Shown here piece by piece: positions 1 to 11,249 of a stretch of DNA of 64,000 bases (position 1 is its first letter; each line of letters opens with the position of its first letter). Under the pieces are notes generated by a model that ran no database searches, had not been told where the DNA came from, and was given only the letters and a program-made list of their open reading frames with translations. Made by a program: the position numbers and the translations under genes. The DNA comes from Pyropia yezoensis (taxonomy: Eukaryota; Rhodophyta; Bangiophyceae; Bangiales; Bangiaceae). Location of the stretch: contig CM020618.1 in assembly GCA_009829735.1 (NCBI GenBank), positions 40,849,030-40,913,029 of the forward strand. Reading direction: 5' to 3'.

Positions 1-900
1 GATCTGCAAGCCCTCGCGGAGAAGTTCTTCACACAGGTGAATGCGGCTTGCTTGCGACCCGAGCTGGCTGTGTTTGGCACCTACCTGGATGTACCGAACA
101 CGCACCGGTTGAGGGAGCTCGTCGAGCACGTCGTCCCGGCCCTTCTCCACGTGCGTCAAGCGCAGGAGTTGCTCTTTGAGAATTCTCACCAGCTGCTCAA
201 GCGGGCGTTGGTGTCTGGCGACGGTCACGACGATGCTTCGAGAGCGATGGCACGGTATGTGCAGTCCGAATTGGCGGGACGCATTCGTCTTGGCCATGCC
301 GTGTTTTCCATTCCGGACCACTGGATGGTTCACGCTGGCCTCAAAGCTTCCTTGGACAATGCTGAATTGCTACGCTCTACTGCACCTGGGGCGTGGCGGT
401 GCACAGGGAAGTCAGCGCTCTCCAGCGACTTGTCTGTGGCCGCAGTGCTGGTCGCGGAAGCCCGCAGCAGCGAGGAGGGCCAGGTTTCATGGCGGACGCG
501 CGCAACGCGGGGACGCCAGGGGCGCCTCAGGGCGGGGGACGCCGTGCGGGTTCTGATGTTCACTGGTGTCGCTCGAACAGCTGTGCGTGTAACTGTGGGG
601 GCCGATGCACGTCGTTTGGACAGCCGTCCTGCGTACTTTCGCGTTCTGATGTTTTTTACCACTGGGGCTGGTGAGGCGGCGGCTGTAGTTTCTCCGATTG
701 AGAAGGCAGCTGATGGTACTTACTGGGCTCTGGATGACAAGCGGTTCTTGTACCTGCCCTTGAGAGCAGTCCGAAGAGCATTAGTACTGCATGATTGTCA
801 GGAGGACTGTGTTGTCTCTTCCACAACCGTCGCCCATCAAGATAGTAACCGGTGGCAAGCTCTGGGGCGCGAAACTGGCTACCCTGCGCGCAGCGGGTGA
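1..900 (+). CDS. transposase-like protein, 3' part only (N-terminus outside window)
   Basis: The frame is open from base 1 to a TGA ending at 900, so the gene begins left of the window; no internal ATG is needed. The first ~120 residues have the alternating Leu/His/Phe pattern of a helical catalytic-core segment, including PNTHRLRELVEHV and, about 25 residues on, LLFENSHQLLKRAL. That 'N-H-x-L ... F-E-x-x-H/N-x-x-x-K' arrangement is known from the C-terminal part of large plant and fungal DDE transposases (Tnp2/DUF4218 and KDZ types). The last ~150 residues are less conserved in character but still show ordinary amino-acid use (for example YWALDDKRFLYLPL). The family assignment is inference from pattern only; an unknown host protein is the alternative. 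No terminal inverted repeat can be seen because the 5' side is missing. Confidence 0.4.
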   Translation, partial: DLQALAEKFFTQVNAACLRPELAVFGTYLDVPNTHRLRELVEHVVPALLHVRQAQELLFENSHQLLKRALVSGDGHDDASRAMARYVQSELAGRIRLGHAVFSIPDHWMVHAGLKASLDNAELLRSTAPGAWRCTGKSALSSDLSVAAVLVAEARSSEEGQVSWRTRATRGRQGRLRAGDAVRVLMFTGVARTAVRVTVGADARRLDSRPAYFRVLMFFTTGAGEAAAVVSPIEKAADGTYWALDDKRFLYLPLRAVRRALVLHDCQEDCVVSSTTVAHQDSNRWQALGRETGYPARSG

Positions 901-1619
901 CGGTGGCCGTCGTCAGCGACGCAGGGCCCTGAACGTACAAAGAGTCTGCTCCAAACTCTTCCTCGAGCGCCGCTTGCGACCCCGCGCTCGCCGCTGCCGC
1001 CGCCGTGGCTGCCATGGCCTCCACTGGAGGCGAGCTCACGATTCCAAGTCAGACCAGGGCGCTGCCGCAGAGCCCTATCTACGTTATGCACTCTTACCCT
1101 CACATGGCGCATGGATGACCATAATCACATTAGCCAGGGCGCGTCTCGCCCGGGTACGATTAGGGGTAGGCGGCGCACCCGGGCGCTCGTCAAGCCGCCC
1201 GCACGCAGAGCGACCACCGCTCCGGGGTGAGACTCGCGCGGCCGCGGACCCTGCAGCGGCCCAGCGTCCACGCGGCAGCGGGGTGGGGGCATGAGAAGCA
1301 CGCCCGGTAAGGCCGACCGAGCCCTGAGGTATCCCCACCACAAACGCGCGGCTGCCGCGGTCGTCGACGCCACCTTTCGGAAACGCGGCCAGAGGGATTT
1401 CAATGACACGCCGCGCATGGCGTGGTGTCTTTCTTCTTACCGCCCATCGGCTCCTATCGTGAGCGCCTGCTCACAAAAGCAATAATGGGGAGCATCTTGG
1501 ACCGAGCTGCGGTAGCGTCGAGCCACTCCACAAGAGCGGACGGGCACTTTCAGAAACGGCGGTAGGTAGGGCCTGGCGCCGCCACACAGTCCCCAGCGTG
1601 TGAGGCGCGGCGCTGACGC
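901..1619. other. intergenic, no gene recognised
   Basis: GC-rich sequence following the transposase-like stop. Short overlapping open frames exist on both strands, but none shows a recognisable motif or a distinctive codon bias. No repeat or RNA gene seen. Confidence 0.4.
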
Positions 1620-1741
1620 TCACGGCAGCAATCCTTTCGGTGCATGCGCTGGCCACAGCACAATGAAGTGGCATGACGGGGTCTCTTGATGACCAATGTC
1701 GTACAATACAGAATGCACATAGAGCCTCTTCTGGAACTCAC

Positions 1742-2012
1742 AGTTGGGCGGCTCCACCGCCCGCGCGTCGGACGTGATGGCCACCGCCGCACCGCGCGCG
1801 GCCGCACCAAACGCTGCAAGCGCCGAGACCCCATGGCCCAACCCCCCCACGTCCATGCCGGTGGCGACAAAACCGTCGCTGGCGGCCAGCACGTTGGCCC
1901 CGGCCGCCGACTTGCGGAAAGACAGCGCGATAATGACGGGTATGCCAAAGAGGGCACCATCCCCAGTCCCAAGGCGTAGAGGGGCGGCGTTCCCGTCCCC
2001 CGCGCCTAGCAT
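1742..2012 (-). CDS. possible minus-strand exon, unrecognised
   Basis: The minus-strand frame from an ATG at 2012 has a protein-like composition, with a hydrophobic stretch FGIPVIIALSF followed by an Ala/Gly-rich segment (GLGHGVSALAAFGAAARGA). Just after a Pro-Asn the minus strand reads GTGAGT (complement of 1736-1741), a good splice-donor sequence, so the exon may end at about 1742; the frame beyond this looks less coding. No family is recognised. The hydrophobic stretch could be one membrane segment. Low confidence, because this genome's GC content produces long chance frames. Confidence 0.25.
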
Positions 2013-2940
2013 GGTTGCCGGTGCCGTCCGCGCCGCAGCAGCCGCGGCACCCGCTGCCGATGCTGCTGCAGGTCTTCATGAGAGCGCCACAGTCTCCGTG
2101 CCCGCGTCGCCGCTGCCGACGCGCACGGCCATGGCTGGTGGCGGTGGCTCCGCGGTGGTCGGCGCATCCCCTGTCCCCCCCTCGCGCAGACAGACCGCGA
2201 CCTGCGCCGGCGACGGACAGCGTCAGCGCCAACGGTGTGGTGCCGCAGTGAGGGCGTCGCATCGGGGCGGAAGAGCAATGCGGCCGAAACTGCGAGCGGG
2301 GCGAGGGGAGGGGTAGACGGAAGGGTGCAGCGAACGGCAGCAACCGCCGCCCAGCCTTTGACACAACCTGACGTTGAGCGTCAGGTCTGCCACCGTCGCG
2401 ACCGCTACCACCCCTACCACCTGCCGATGGCACGAGCCGCCAACAATAGCCGCCTCAGGCCGCGCGAGCCGGCGACACCCATGGCGTCAGCGAACCGCGA
2501 ATGGAAGGAGCTCAGCCTCGCGCTTCACCGGAGGACCAGTGAATACTTGTTGCGGAACACGCTCGTCCTCCCACCAGCCAGCCATGAAGATAAGCCAATA
2601 CCAACAATCAACGCTGCTCAGTGTCGATCCCCGTAGCCCCGAAGAACCGCCCGAGCGGATTACGCCGGCGTGCGCACGCGCCCGCATTGTTGCGAGCGTC
2701 ATTGGCTAGGAGCTGCGCGGCGGCGCTGGCAGACGCTGAAGCCAGCCAGCTGCCAATATGCACTGTGCGCACCGCCGCGGACATGCCGCCGCAGGGGTTC
2801 CAAGACGTTGCGGCACAGTCGCCGGTGGCCAGCACCACCCTCATTCGTTCTGTCTGTTACAGCTTTCTGGGCACCCCTGCGAAAAAAGAGGTGCCGCGCG
2901 AGCGTGGATGACATGGTCACGGTTGAAGATGAGCATGTCT
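2013..2940. other. intergenic, nothing recognised
   Basis: GC-rich with several short open frames on both strands. No domain, repeat or RNA structure could be supported. Confidence 0.35.
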
Positions 2941-3640
2941 TTAAACTTGTTCATTCTTTTTTGAAGAGTTAGCTCGCGTTGGTTGCGCCCCGTTCAAAGT
3001 CTGATCAATGCCGTAATGTGAACAAGCGGCTTTCAGCAGCGCTGTTGGCCTGCGTACTACAAGAAAAGTCCAGGTGTCTGGGCTTGTGACGCGGCAGTGA
3101 CCCAGCTTCCCGCACTTAATACCCCGCTGACCTGCCTGGATCAAAGCCGCTAGCGGCAACTTCTGTGGACTTCTGTGCTCAAGTGCATACGGCAACGACG
3201 GCGGCAGCGTCTGCCACGCGTGCTCTAACGCGGGAGCCTGCCCCACCGCCCCGCCGAGGCCGTGGTGCTGGCAACCGCACAGCTCCCTGTGTATCACGCC
3301 GCCACAGTCGCGGCCGTGGCGCACTCCCCGCGGCGCCTCTCCCACTGCGCGCGTGTGATCGCCGCGGGCGTCGGCATTGAAATCGCCTCCGTGGCCGCGC
3401 ATGCGGGCGTGATGACAGCCGCATCCCTTCGCCGCGGCGGCGTCGGAAGCAGTAGCACCAGGGCTGCCACCCCCCCAACATCCGCAAGGCGGCCCGCGGC
3501 TTTGCATGTGGCCGGCCCCGCCGGTGGCGCCGTTCGAGCCGAGATAGCCGTGCTCGCTGTCGAAGCAGATGAAGCGGCCTCCGCGCGACACGTCGAGGCG
3601 CAGCAGCGGGCGTCTAAGCCGTGGCCGCGGGCGGCGGGCA
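2941..3640 (-). CDS. possible minus-strand coding segment, unrecognised
   Basis: The best part lies at about 3640-3480 on the minus strand, where one frame has strongly G/C-ending codons and ordinary residues (LLRLDVSRGGRFICFDSEH, then Gly/Ala-rich). No ATG opens this frame, and the later part, down to the stop at 2941, is Cys/His/Gly-rich and looks like read-through of non-coding DNA. It could be an exon of a gene whose other exons lie upstream at higher coordinates, or a relic. A competing Ala-rich minus frame starts with ATG at 3722. No function is proposed. Confidence 0.22.
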
Positions 3641-6600
3641 GCGCAGCCAGCGAGGCAGCGCGCAATGCCGCGCGGAACGATTCCAAGGCGGCGGCCGCCG
3701 ACGCAAAACCGCCCTTTGGCATGGCGTCTTACCTACCTGGTGGATTGGTGACGACAACGGCGGCGGCGGCGGCGGCGGCGGCGTCACACCGGGGGGGTGA
3801 GGGTCCCCCCGGTCCGCCGAAAGACACGACCGCGAGTGCCCGCCGCGGTTTCCTAAATAAGGAGGGCTCCCGAAGGCGCCATCGATGGGGTGGGCGCCCG
3901 CTTCGTCCACCAGGCGCGTAGATGGCTGCCGCAAAATGTGGTTCCGGTGGATCGTCATTCCAAAGTGGCGGAGGGGCGGTGCAGCCGCGGCCCCAAAAGA
4001 CGGGAGGATGGCCGCCGCGGTGGATGCCGGTCTCTGCTGCAGTCTGTGCGCACAGCTGACGCCGGCTTGCAGCGGAACGGCGGTTGCAGCCGCCGAGAGG
4101 TCGGTGACGGCCCCTGCCATGGAGGAGGGGTGGGCGGCCGCTGCCGCCATTGACCTATCGGGGGTGGGACGGCCGCCATTGCAAGTGTTCGCGCGGATCT
4201 TCGCAGCAATGAAGCGGAGAGGCGGATGCGGCAGCCGCCGCTGACGAGGGGAGACAGAGTTCGGGCGCCATGGAGCAGGGTAGCGCTTGTGACGACAGCC
4301 GGCGGCGAGGGGAGGGCGGTCGCCGTCATTCTCAGGAGGCGCGAATGCAGCAGCCTCTTAAGGCATTTGGTGGGCGGCAGCTTTTGCCAACGGGGCAAAT
4401 GCTGCACTGAGCTGAGAAGGCTCCTGTGGCAATGCGGCTAGGGGCGGAAGCTGCGTCCTACGTGCAGGGAAGGCGGGCCCCCCCAGGCAGGTTCAGGGCA
4501 CGTGCAGCCGCAACCATCAATGAGTGGAGGGCGGCCCCTGCCGCGAGTCTCCCTGTGGAGGGCGGCCGCTGCTGCTCATGCTGAGGCAAGCATCCTAGCA
4601 TGCTCAGGAGGGGCGGCTGCAGTCGCAGTCGCGAATGGCCGAAGGAGCTGCCGTCGTCAGCAGCAAGTACGGCTACCGCCACAAGCAAGATGGCCGCAGA
4701 CTTTGACGACAACGTTTGGACTGCCACTGATCATTGGGCGAGCAGCGGCGGCCATGAAGCGCCGAGCTGTTGGCGGAGGCCACCGCCAGGGACGGCAATT
4801 CCGCCAAAGCGTTGCCTTGAACAGCTAGGCGCGAACGCCGCCACGACCTAGGAGAGGGCCGCGGCCGTCACGCACAGAGGGCAGGGCAGCCGTCGCTATG
4901 AAGGGTGGTGGAAGCCGCGGCAGCCGCTGCCAACGGATGAAGGTGGCGGTTACGGTCCGCGCGGGCTGCGCGGCCGCGGCTGCGCCTTCATCCCAGACCA
5001 GCGGCGGCACGGGCAGGTCGAAGGAGGCCCAAGCGGCGAAGGACTCCAGTCTGGCCGACGCGCTCGCCGGCCCCGCTGCCAGGGCAGACGAGGCTTCGAT
5101 GCCGGCTGCGCAGAGGTCTGGCATGCTGCCGGCCTCCCTTGAAGTGCTCTGCGCCACCCGTACTGCACGTGGCGCAGCTTTTTCGGGTCGCCAGTCGGTA
5201 GCCGCGGCACCACCACAACCACCACAGCCACAATCGCCACTTTTGCCAACCAACAACACCTCCAACGCCGCTGCCACCACTTCCCGTCGGTAGCCGCGGC
5301 GGCGGCGGCCGTGCCGCAGGTTCCGGCGCTCCAGTGGCACCGGTGCAGCTTGGCTGCACCACCACCGCTGCTACGGCCGCCCGACAGCGTTCTGTCGCCG
5401 AAGCCCTGGCAGCAACTACCCTCCGGGACGCCGATACTGCGGGCCGCGACGGCAGCGGCACGGCCGATGCGCTGCAGCCCCTTTCGGTGGCGGCGGCGAC
5501 CCCCGCCGCACCTCTGCGTGGCGCATCGCCGCCGCTGTGGCTGCGAACGGCAGCGGCGGCGGCGATATTGGTGACGCCGGCCGTGGCGGCGGCAGAAGCG
5601 GAGGTTGCGGCGGCAGTACCGGCGCAGGGGGCGGCAACGGCGCCTGCCGCAGGCCCCACTCCCGGCGTGGTCCGCCGCTAACGCGGTCTTGCGAAGCCGC
5701 CCGGGTCCCCGCCGCCGCTCCTCATCTCGGTCATTGACCTGGCCGTCAGCGACGGGAGGGCGCTGGTGGTGCCGCCACCACCCGAACCACCGCTTCCAGC
5801 AGGCACCGCCGTAGCCTCTGCCGCCGCTGCCGCTGCCCCCACCCCCTCCGCTGCCACTCCCGCGTCTGCCTCCGTGGTCGATGTGCGACCACCGCCACTG
5901 TCAGCGGCGGTGGTGGTGGCAAAACAGACTGTACGCTGTAGCATTGCCAACGACTGCGGGGTCACCGCCCGACCGTGGGCCCGCCTTGACGGGTGCCGCA
6001 GCCGCCGCCGCGCCCACCTCTGTAGGCGGCACGCCCACCCTTTCGGAAGAACCTCCTCGACCACGGCCGCGGCAAACCGCCGTGCCCACCGCCGCCATCG
6101 CCGCCATCGCCGCGGCACTCGCGTGGCGGGCGCACAGCTCATCCTCATCGATGCGCTCGGGCGCGTCATGGCTCCCTTGCACGAGCACGTCTACGCTCAT
6201 CACGCCTGCGTCGGCCGCGCCGGGCGCCACCGACCGCATCGGCGGCTGTGGCGAAGGGCCCGCCGCCGGTGCGGCCTTGGCTTGCGGCGTTTGAGGGACT
6301 TGCTTTGACTTCCGCGCGGCGGTGGCGGCCGCGGCGGCCCAGCGTCCGTGGCGCCGGCGGTGGCGGCGGCGGCGCGCAAAATAAAAGAACATCTTCGACC
6401 GTCCTCGCCCCGAACAGCGCAAGCAGCAGGGCGGCACCAGCCGCTGGGAGGGGTACGCCCGACGCCGCCGTCGCTAGCAATTGTGCACAGGCAGGCGTGG
6501 GTGGGGTGGCTGTGTCTGCGGCAGCGCCACCACCGCCGCCGCGGCCGTCGCGGCCGCGGTAACGGCAGCGGGGGCAACAGCCAGGATGATGTCGGCGGCA

Positions 6601-7295
6601 GGAGCGACTGCTGCGGAGGTGGCTGAGCTGTTGGTGGAGGAATGTGCCGAGGGCGTCGCGGCTGCAGCGTAAAAGTCCGCAATGCGCGCTCCAACCTTCT
6701 CAACGGGCACTCCCGGCGGGAACAGGGAGGGCGGGCCGGTCACGGCGGCGGCAAAGAACACCCGCGACACGGTGAGGAAGGAACGCTAGGAAAGGGGCCA
6801 CCTGTGGCGCTCGTTATTGTCCGTCCAGCGGCCGAGATAGCCTTGGCAGTCAACGATGCTACCGCCGCCCAAATTAGCGACGAAACCGCCGTCGTCAGGG
6901 CAGGTACAGCCTCGACCCGCGCGGCCCCACCAGCCGCTTAAGGTCCCGGTCGTCGCGGGGGGGAAGGCGTCCAAGGGGGGTTGGCGAGCATGCGGATTGG
7001 CTCGCGCGCGGCTGGAGCGAAGTCGGCCTGAAGGGTGGGGAGTGGTGCGCGGGTGGAGGTGGTCATGCGTTGGAGACGTACTTCAAGGAAGGGAGAGTGG
7101 GGCTGAGAGGGTGCGAAAGGCGGTGGAGGAGTGGCCAACCGAGGCAAGGACACGAAGTGCGGGGGCGGGGGGGGAAATGGAGGCTGCAAGGACGATGGCT
7201 TTCCACTTTCGCTGACGGGCGCGCGTGAGGGGGCGAGGATGGGGTTACGCGCCCCGCAACAAGCGGGTGAGCCAGAGCGCCCCACGACCAATCCC
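3641..7295. other. GC-rich low-complexity tract, no confident gene
   Basis: About 3.6 kb of GCC/GGC-rich DNA with overlapping long frames on both strands. Two stretches are coding-like on both strands at once and could not be resolved: about 4898-5293 (plus; minus counterpart within 4825-5340) and about 6474-6770 (minus, from an ATG at 6770). No domain was recognised. Around 3752-3790 there is a (GGC)n run. Confidence 0.4.
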
Positions 7296-7881
7296 GGACG
7301 CTTGACCATAAAAGAGGCGGCGCGCTCACCTCTCCCGAGAACAGGAGCGGGGGGTACGCTCGACCTCACCGGCGGCGCGCCCCCCCCCCCCGGTGAAAGG
7401 AGAGAAGTGTACGCTCGACCACATCAGAGGCGGCGCGACCCCCTCCCCTGAGAACAGGAGCGGAGGGTACGTTAGACCTCACCGGCGGCGCGCCCCCCCC
7501 CGACGATGCAAGGGGAGGAGAGTATGCTCGAGCGCATTAGAGGCGGCGCGCCCCTTTCCCATAAGAGCAGTAGCGGAGGGTACGCTCGACCTCACCGGCG
7601 GCGCGCCCCCCCCCCACGGTGAAAGGGGAGAAAGGTACGCTCGACCATGCTAGAAGCGGCGCGCCCCCCTCCCCTGAGAACAGGAGCGGAGGGTACGCTT
7701 GACCTCACCGGCGGCGCGCCCCCCTCCAACGGTGAAAGGGGAGAGAGGTACGCTTGACCACATTAGAGGCGGCGCGCCCCCTTCCCCTGAGAACAGAAGC
7801 GGAGGGTACGCTCGACCTCACCGGCGGCGCCCCCCCCCCCCCGGTAAAAGAGGAGATGGGTACGCTCAACCAATAAAGTGG
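7296..7881. repeat. 113-bp dimeric tandem array, five units
   Basis: The word GTACGCTCGACC and close variants recur at 7354, 7409, 7467, 7522, 7580, 7635, 7693, 7748, 7806 and 7860, spaced alternately about 55 and 58 bp. Every second copy is therefore exactly 113 bp apart through the array. Half-unit one carries CTCACCGGCGGCGCGCC followed by a C-run and GGTGAAA; half-unit two carries AGAGGCGGCGCG, a C-run and GAGAACAGGAGCGG. A partial half-unit at 7299 opens the array and one at 7860 closes it. Open frames through it are incidental to the repeat. Confidence 0.9.
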
Positions 7882-8709
7882 AAAAGTGCCCGCCCTCCAC
7901 CTCGAGCAGGTTCCCCCCCCTTTCCGCAGTGCAGACCCCACACTCTCATTGGCGGCGAAGAGGCGGGTGGTAGGGCGGCGGCCCCCCGCCGCGCCGCGCC
8001 AACAACTCCCCGCCCCACTGCAGCAACCGGCAACCACACTCTTTAATGTAAGTGTCCGCCGGCGGCGGCGGCCACCGACGGTGCCACCACGGGCGGCGCC
8101 ACCGTCACGGGCGGCGCCACCGCCACGGGCGCCGGCGGGAGGGGTGGCGGCGCGTGCGCTGCTGCCGTCGTCGCGGCGGGCGGGCCGTCATGCCGCGCCA
8201 GCGGCTGCGTCATCGGCCGCGGCGGCGGCGGCGGGCGCACTGGCCGCGGCACGCGTAACGTCGCATGGGTTACCCCCTGCCGCGGCGCCGTCGCGGCGAT
8301 GGAGGGGCCCTGTCAGGCAAACCCCGCGATTGGCACCTCCGCCAACGGTTGCAGCGGCGGCGGTGGCGACGGCAGCAGCGGCGGGGGGGGGAAGAAGACG
8401 CAGCTCCAGCGCCGCTTGTGGCGGCACCCCAAAGCCGCCGGCGTTGGCCGTCCGTCGGGTGGCGAGGGGAGGGCAGGCTGCGCGGGGGGGGCCCGAGGGG
8501 CAGCCTGCGACGGCGGGGGGGATGGGGGGGGGGCGCCGCCGCCGCCTTCGCGGCTGCCCGCTTTGCGGCCGCGGCCGCGGCAACGTTCAACAGCCGTGAC
8601 AGCGTCGGAGGGGGCAGCGGCGCCCTGGCTGGGCCGCCGCTGCCGTCGCCCCGCGGCTGTCGCCGCCAGCGCCACCTGTGTTCCCGCCGCCACGGCGGCG
8701 GTGGCCGTC
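7882..8709. other. GC-rich low-complexity left flank of element A
   Basis: GCC/GGC-rich sequence with long frames on both strands and no recognised domain. One plus frame entering element A at 8714 (VPAATAAVAVV) resumes in the same phase right of the element at 18092 as an Ala-rich frame. The insertion may thus have hit a low-complexity coding sequence, but the evidence for a real gene here is weak. Confidence 0.35.
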
Positions 8710-8714
8710 GTGAG

Positions 8715-9183
8715 TGTGGCAGTATTGACCCCCAGGTAGGGGGGCAACACGTGCCATGCAAGGGGCGGCAGGCCACTAGCCTGATCCGTTCCTCCCCCTG
8801 CATTTGGGTCCATATTCCCTAAGTTTGGGATAGTTAGCTTAGTAGTAAATCCAACTTGGATTTGAGGGTTTTCTGCATTTATCGTCTTGAATTTTCGTGT
8901 GGCCCGGTGGGCAGGTGCTGGGGTGGGAGATTCTGAGTGGCGAGATTCTGAGTGGACCCTGGGGGGAGAAGGGGGGGGACAGCGGGGCTTGGCCCTGCGT
9001 CCCCGTCCCGACCAAGAAACTGTTGGACCACACACCGTCCTCTTGATTGTCCGTGGGGGGTTTGCCCCACAACAGGGACAGAGTGTGTGCGACTTGCACT
9101 TCTTCCGGTTCCCCCGACACGGGAGGCAGCCCTTGCACACCGGCCCAACTTGGGTGCCGTGTGTGCATGTGGTTTTTGCCACA
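8715..9183 (+). repeat. 5' LTR of element A
   Basis: 469 bp, TGTGGC...GCCACA, nearly identical to the copies at 17623, 41968 and 57453. It is preceded by target duplication GTGAG (8710-8714). Confidence 0.96.
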
Positions 9184-9185
9184 TT

Positions 9186-9203
9186 TGGTGGAGCAGCAGG
9201 GGA
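9186..9203 (+). other. primer-binding site of element A
   Basis: TGGTGGAGCAGCAGGGGA begins two bases after the 5' LTR. Its complement ends in CCACCA-type tRNA 3' sequence, as expected for a tRNA primer. The tRNA species was not identified. The same 18 bases occur at the matching position in elements B and C. Confidence 0.8.
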
Positions 9204-9302
9204 CAGAGGTAAACTTTACTTCCGGGTGCACCCGGGTGTAGGGGGCCCTCTGTCTCAGAGGAACGGTGGACTTGGACCGTGTCATACGGATCGTCAGCCA
9301 AC

Positions 9303-11249
9303 ATGGCTAGCTCGGACCCCCCGTCGTCCGGGGAGTACACGGGTGACGCACGTACTTCAGTGCCTTTGAATACAGGTGAGACACAGGTGGGTTTACCTGG
9401 GCTCGCAGAGGGAGTGGAGGTCCCTCAAGCCAGCAGGACTGGAAGTACGGGCGGGCAACAGGCCACCCCGACTCAGTCGGGAGTTTACTCGGGTGACACT
9501 TCTGATGTGGGTGGGCCGAAGTCTGGCCACCGTGTGGTATACTCAACGGGAACGTCCCAAGGGGTGAGGACTGTCCCCGCGGGTTCCACTCGGGTTGGAG
9601 CCAACTTTGGCTTGGAGCCGTCGCCAACTAGGCTCTCGGAGGACGGCGGACCTCCCTTGGTCGGCGATGGGCTCGCGCCCATGCCCCCGGTTGAGACCCC
9701 TGAGGAACGTGGTTACCCCTCAGGTGGACTCCCGGAGGCGGACCGAGACTCAACTGGAGTCGTCAATCCACTCCTCGCGGAAACTGTCCCTCGGGAGGCG
9801 ACCAATGTGTTGTGGCAGACTTTGCCGGACCTGGTGGTCACGATGACGAATACTATTCTGAATCAGATTGTGGCGAGTTTGCCAGATGGCCTCAATGTCC
9901 AAACCGGATTGGGGCTTTCGAGCCCGCAGGCACAGGGGGAATCCCTGCTCGCGCCTATCTCGGGTCGCCCCGAACTGAGGGCGACACCTGTGACTCCCAA
10001 CGAGGGAGCCACACCATACTCGGTGGGGCGTACGCCCTTCATGGGGGAGCTCCCCCCGGAAACGCCGGCGGCTACACCAAGCGCGCCGCGCCGGACTACA
10101 GGCACTGAGGGTGAACATACCCCAGTGCCACAGCGGCTGTTCCCTCAACGTGAGGTGCCGCCCTAGATCCAGGTAGCCAACCCGGTCTACCAGCGGATCT
10201 TTGACTGTGAGACCTACGCCCTCCACAACAAGTCGGTGGCGTATGGTCCTGACCAGGCCCGAGCCATGGGCCGTGCTAAGAAGAATGCACTTCACTCTTT
10301 TGGGCACAAAGCGGAGTGGGATGGAACTCCCCCCCTCCGTGTCTTTGAGTTCCTACGTCGTTTCACAAAAGCCTGCGACGACAATGCCATAAGTGAAGGC
10401 ATGGCTTTTTACATGCTACAGGATTTTACGAAGGGCGACCTGCGGACAGAACTTATGTCCGTCATGCCCAGCTCCTCAAGTGGAGGCGCTGGGGAGGTGA
10501 CGTCCTATTTGGAGCTCGTCAACTGGTTGTTGAGAGCCATGGTTGATGAGGCAGCGTTGGCTTTTCAAGTCGAGGAGTTTACGCAAGCCCATCGGAAAGA
10601 GGCGGAGGACGAGTTGTCCTTTGTGGAGCGAGTCCGTAAGCTCAACAATCTTTGTGGGTTTCTTCATCCACAAGCTGTGGTGAAGAGTCGGTTTGTGGAG
10701 GGACTTCATTGGTCAGTCCGGATGGAGACCCGGGAGCATATCACTGCCCGGGCGACCCTGGCCGAGTTGGCCAGGTTCGCCTATCGCAGAGGCGAGGCCT
10801 ACCGGAAGTTGCGGGAGGAACAACGCCAGGAGCGTCAAGCCGAGTTGGCCAAGGAACGGGAGGAGGCGCGCCAGGCCAGAGAGTTGAGAGAGGCACGCCG
10901 AATCCGCAAGGAGAGGGTGGTAGCTGCCGTGGGAACTTCCCAGGGTATCTCTTCGTCTTCCCCAGTTGGGAAGACCCCTCCCGGAATAGACCATCGGTGT
11001 TGGAACTGCAACTCCGATGGACACTGGGCATATGATTGCCCCAAGTTGAGTAAACGCATCCAACAACTTGTTAAGAATGCGAGTAAGAAGTCGGCTACGA
11101 ACGAAGTACGTTCACGCCGCGAGGGTGGGTCTCGACCGGTCGTCGCGGTCGCCACACCCTCGGCGGAGGAGGCGGACACGTCGTCCTCGGACTCGTCGTC
11201 TTCCTCCCCGCCCTCAGATTCGGACGCCAAGTCGGCGGGAAACGAATGA
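9303..11249 (+). pseudogene. gag: gag region of element A (broken)
   Basis: Related throughout to the gag of element B. It contains a retrotransposon-gag core, an Arg/Glu-rich helical segment, a CCHC zinc knuckle (CWNCNSDGHWAYDC) and an acidic serine-rich tail. The start is the ATG at 9303, in the same context as in element B. The coding region is interrupted in this copy. Confidence 0.9.

Noticed and set aside
3262-3921. 219-residue plus-strand Ala-rich frame
   Set aside because: It overlaps a minus-strand stretch with better residue composition and codon bias, and ends in GGC-repeat sequence.
7131-8046. Plus-strand frames through the 113-bp array
   Set aside because: The translation simply repeats with the array and has no start with convincing context.
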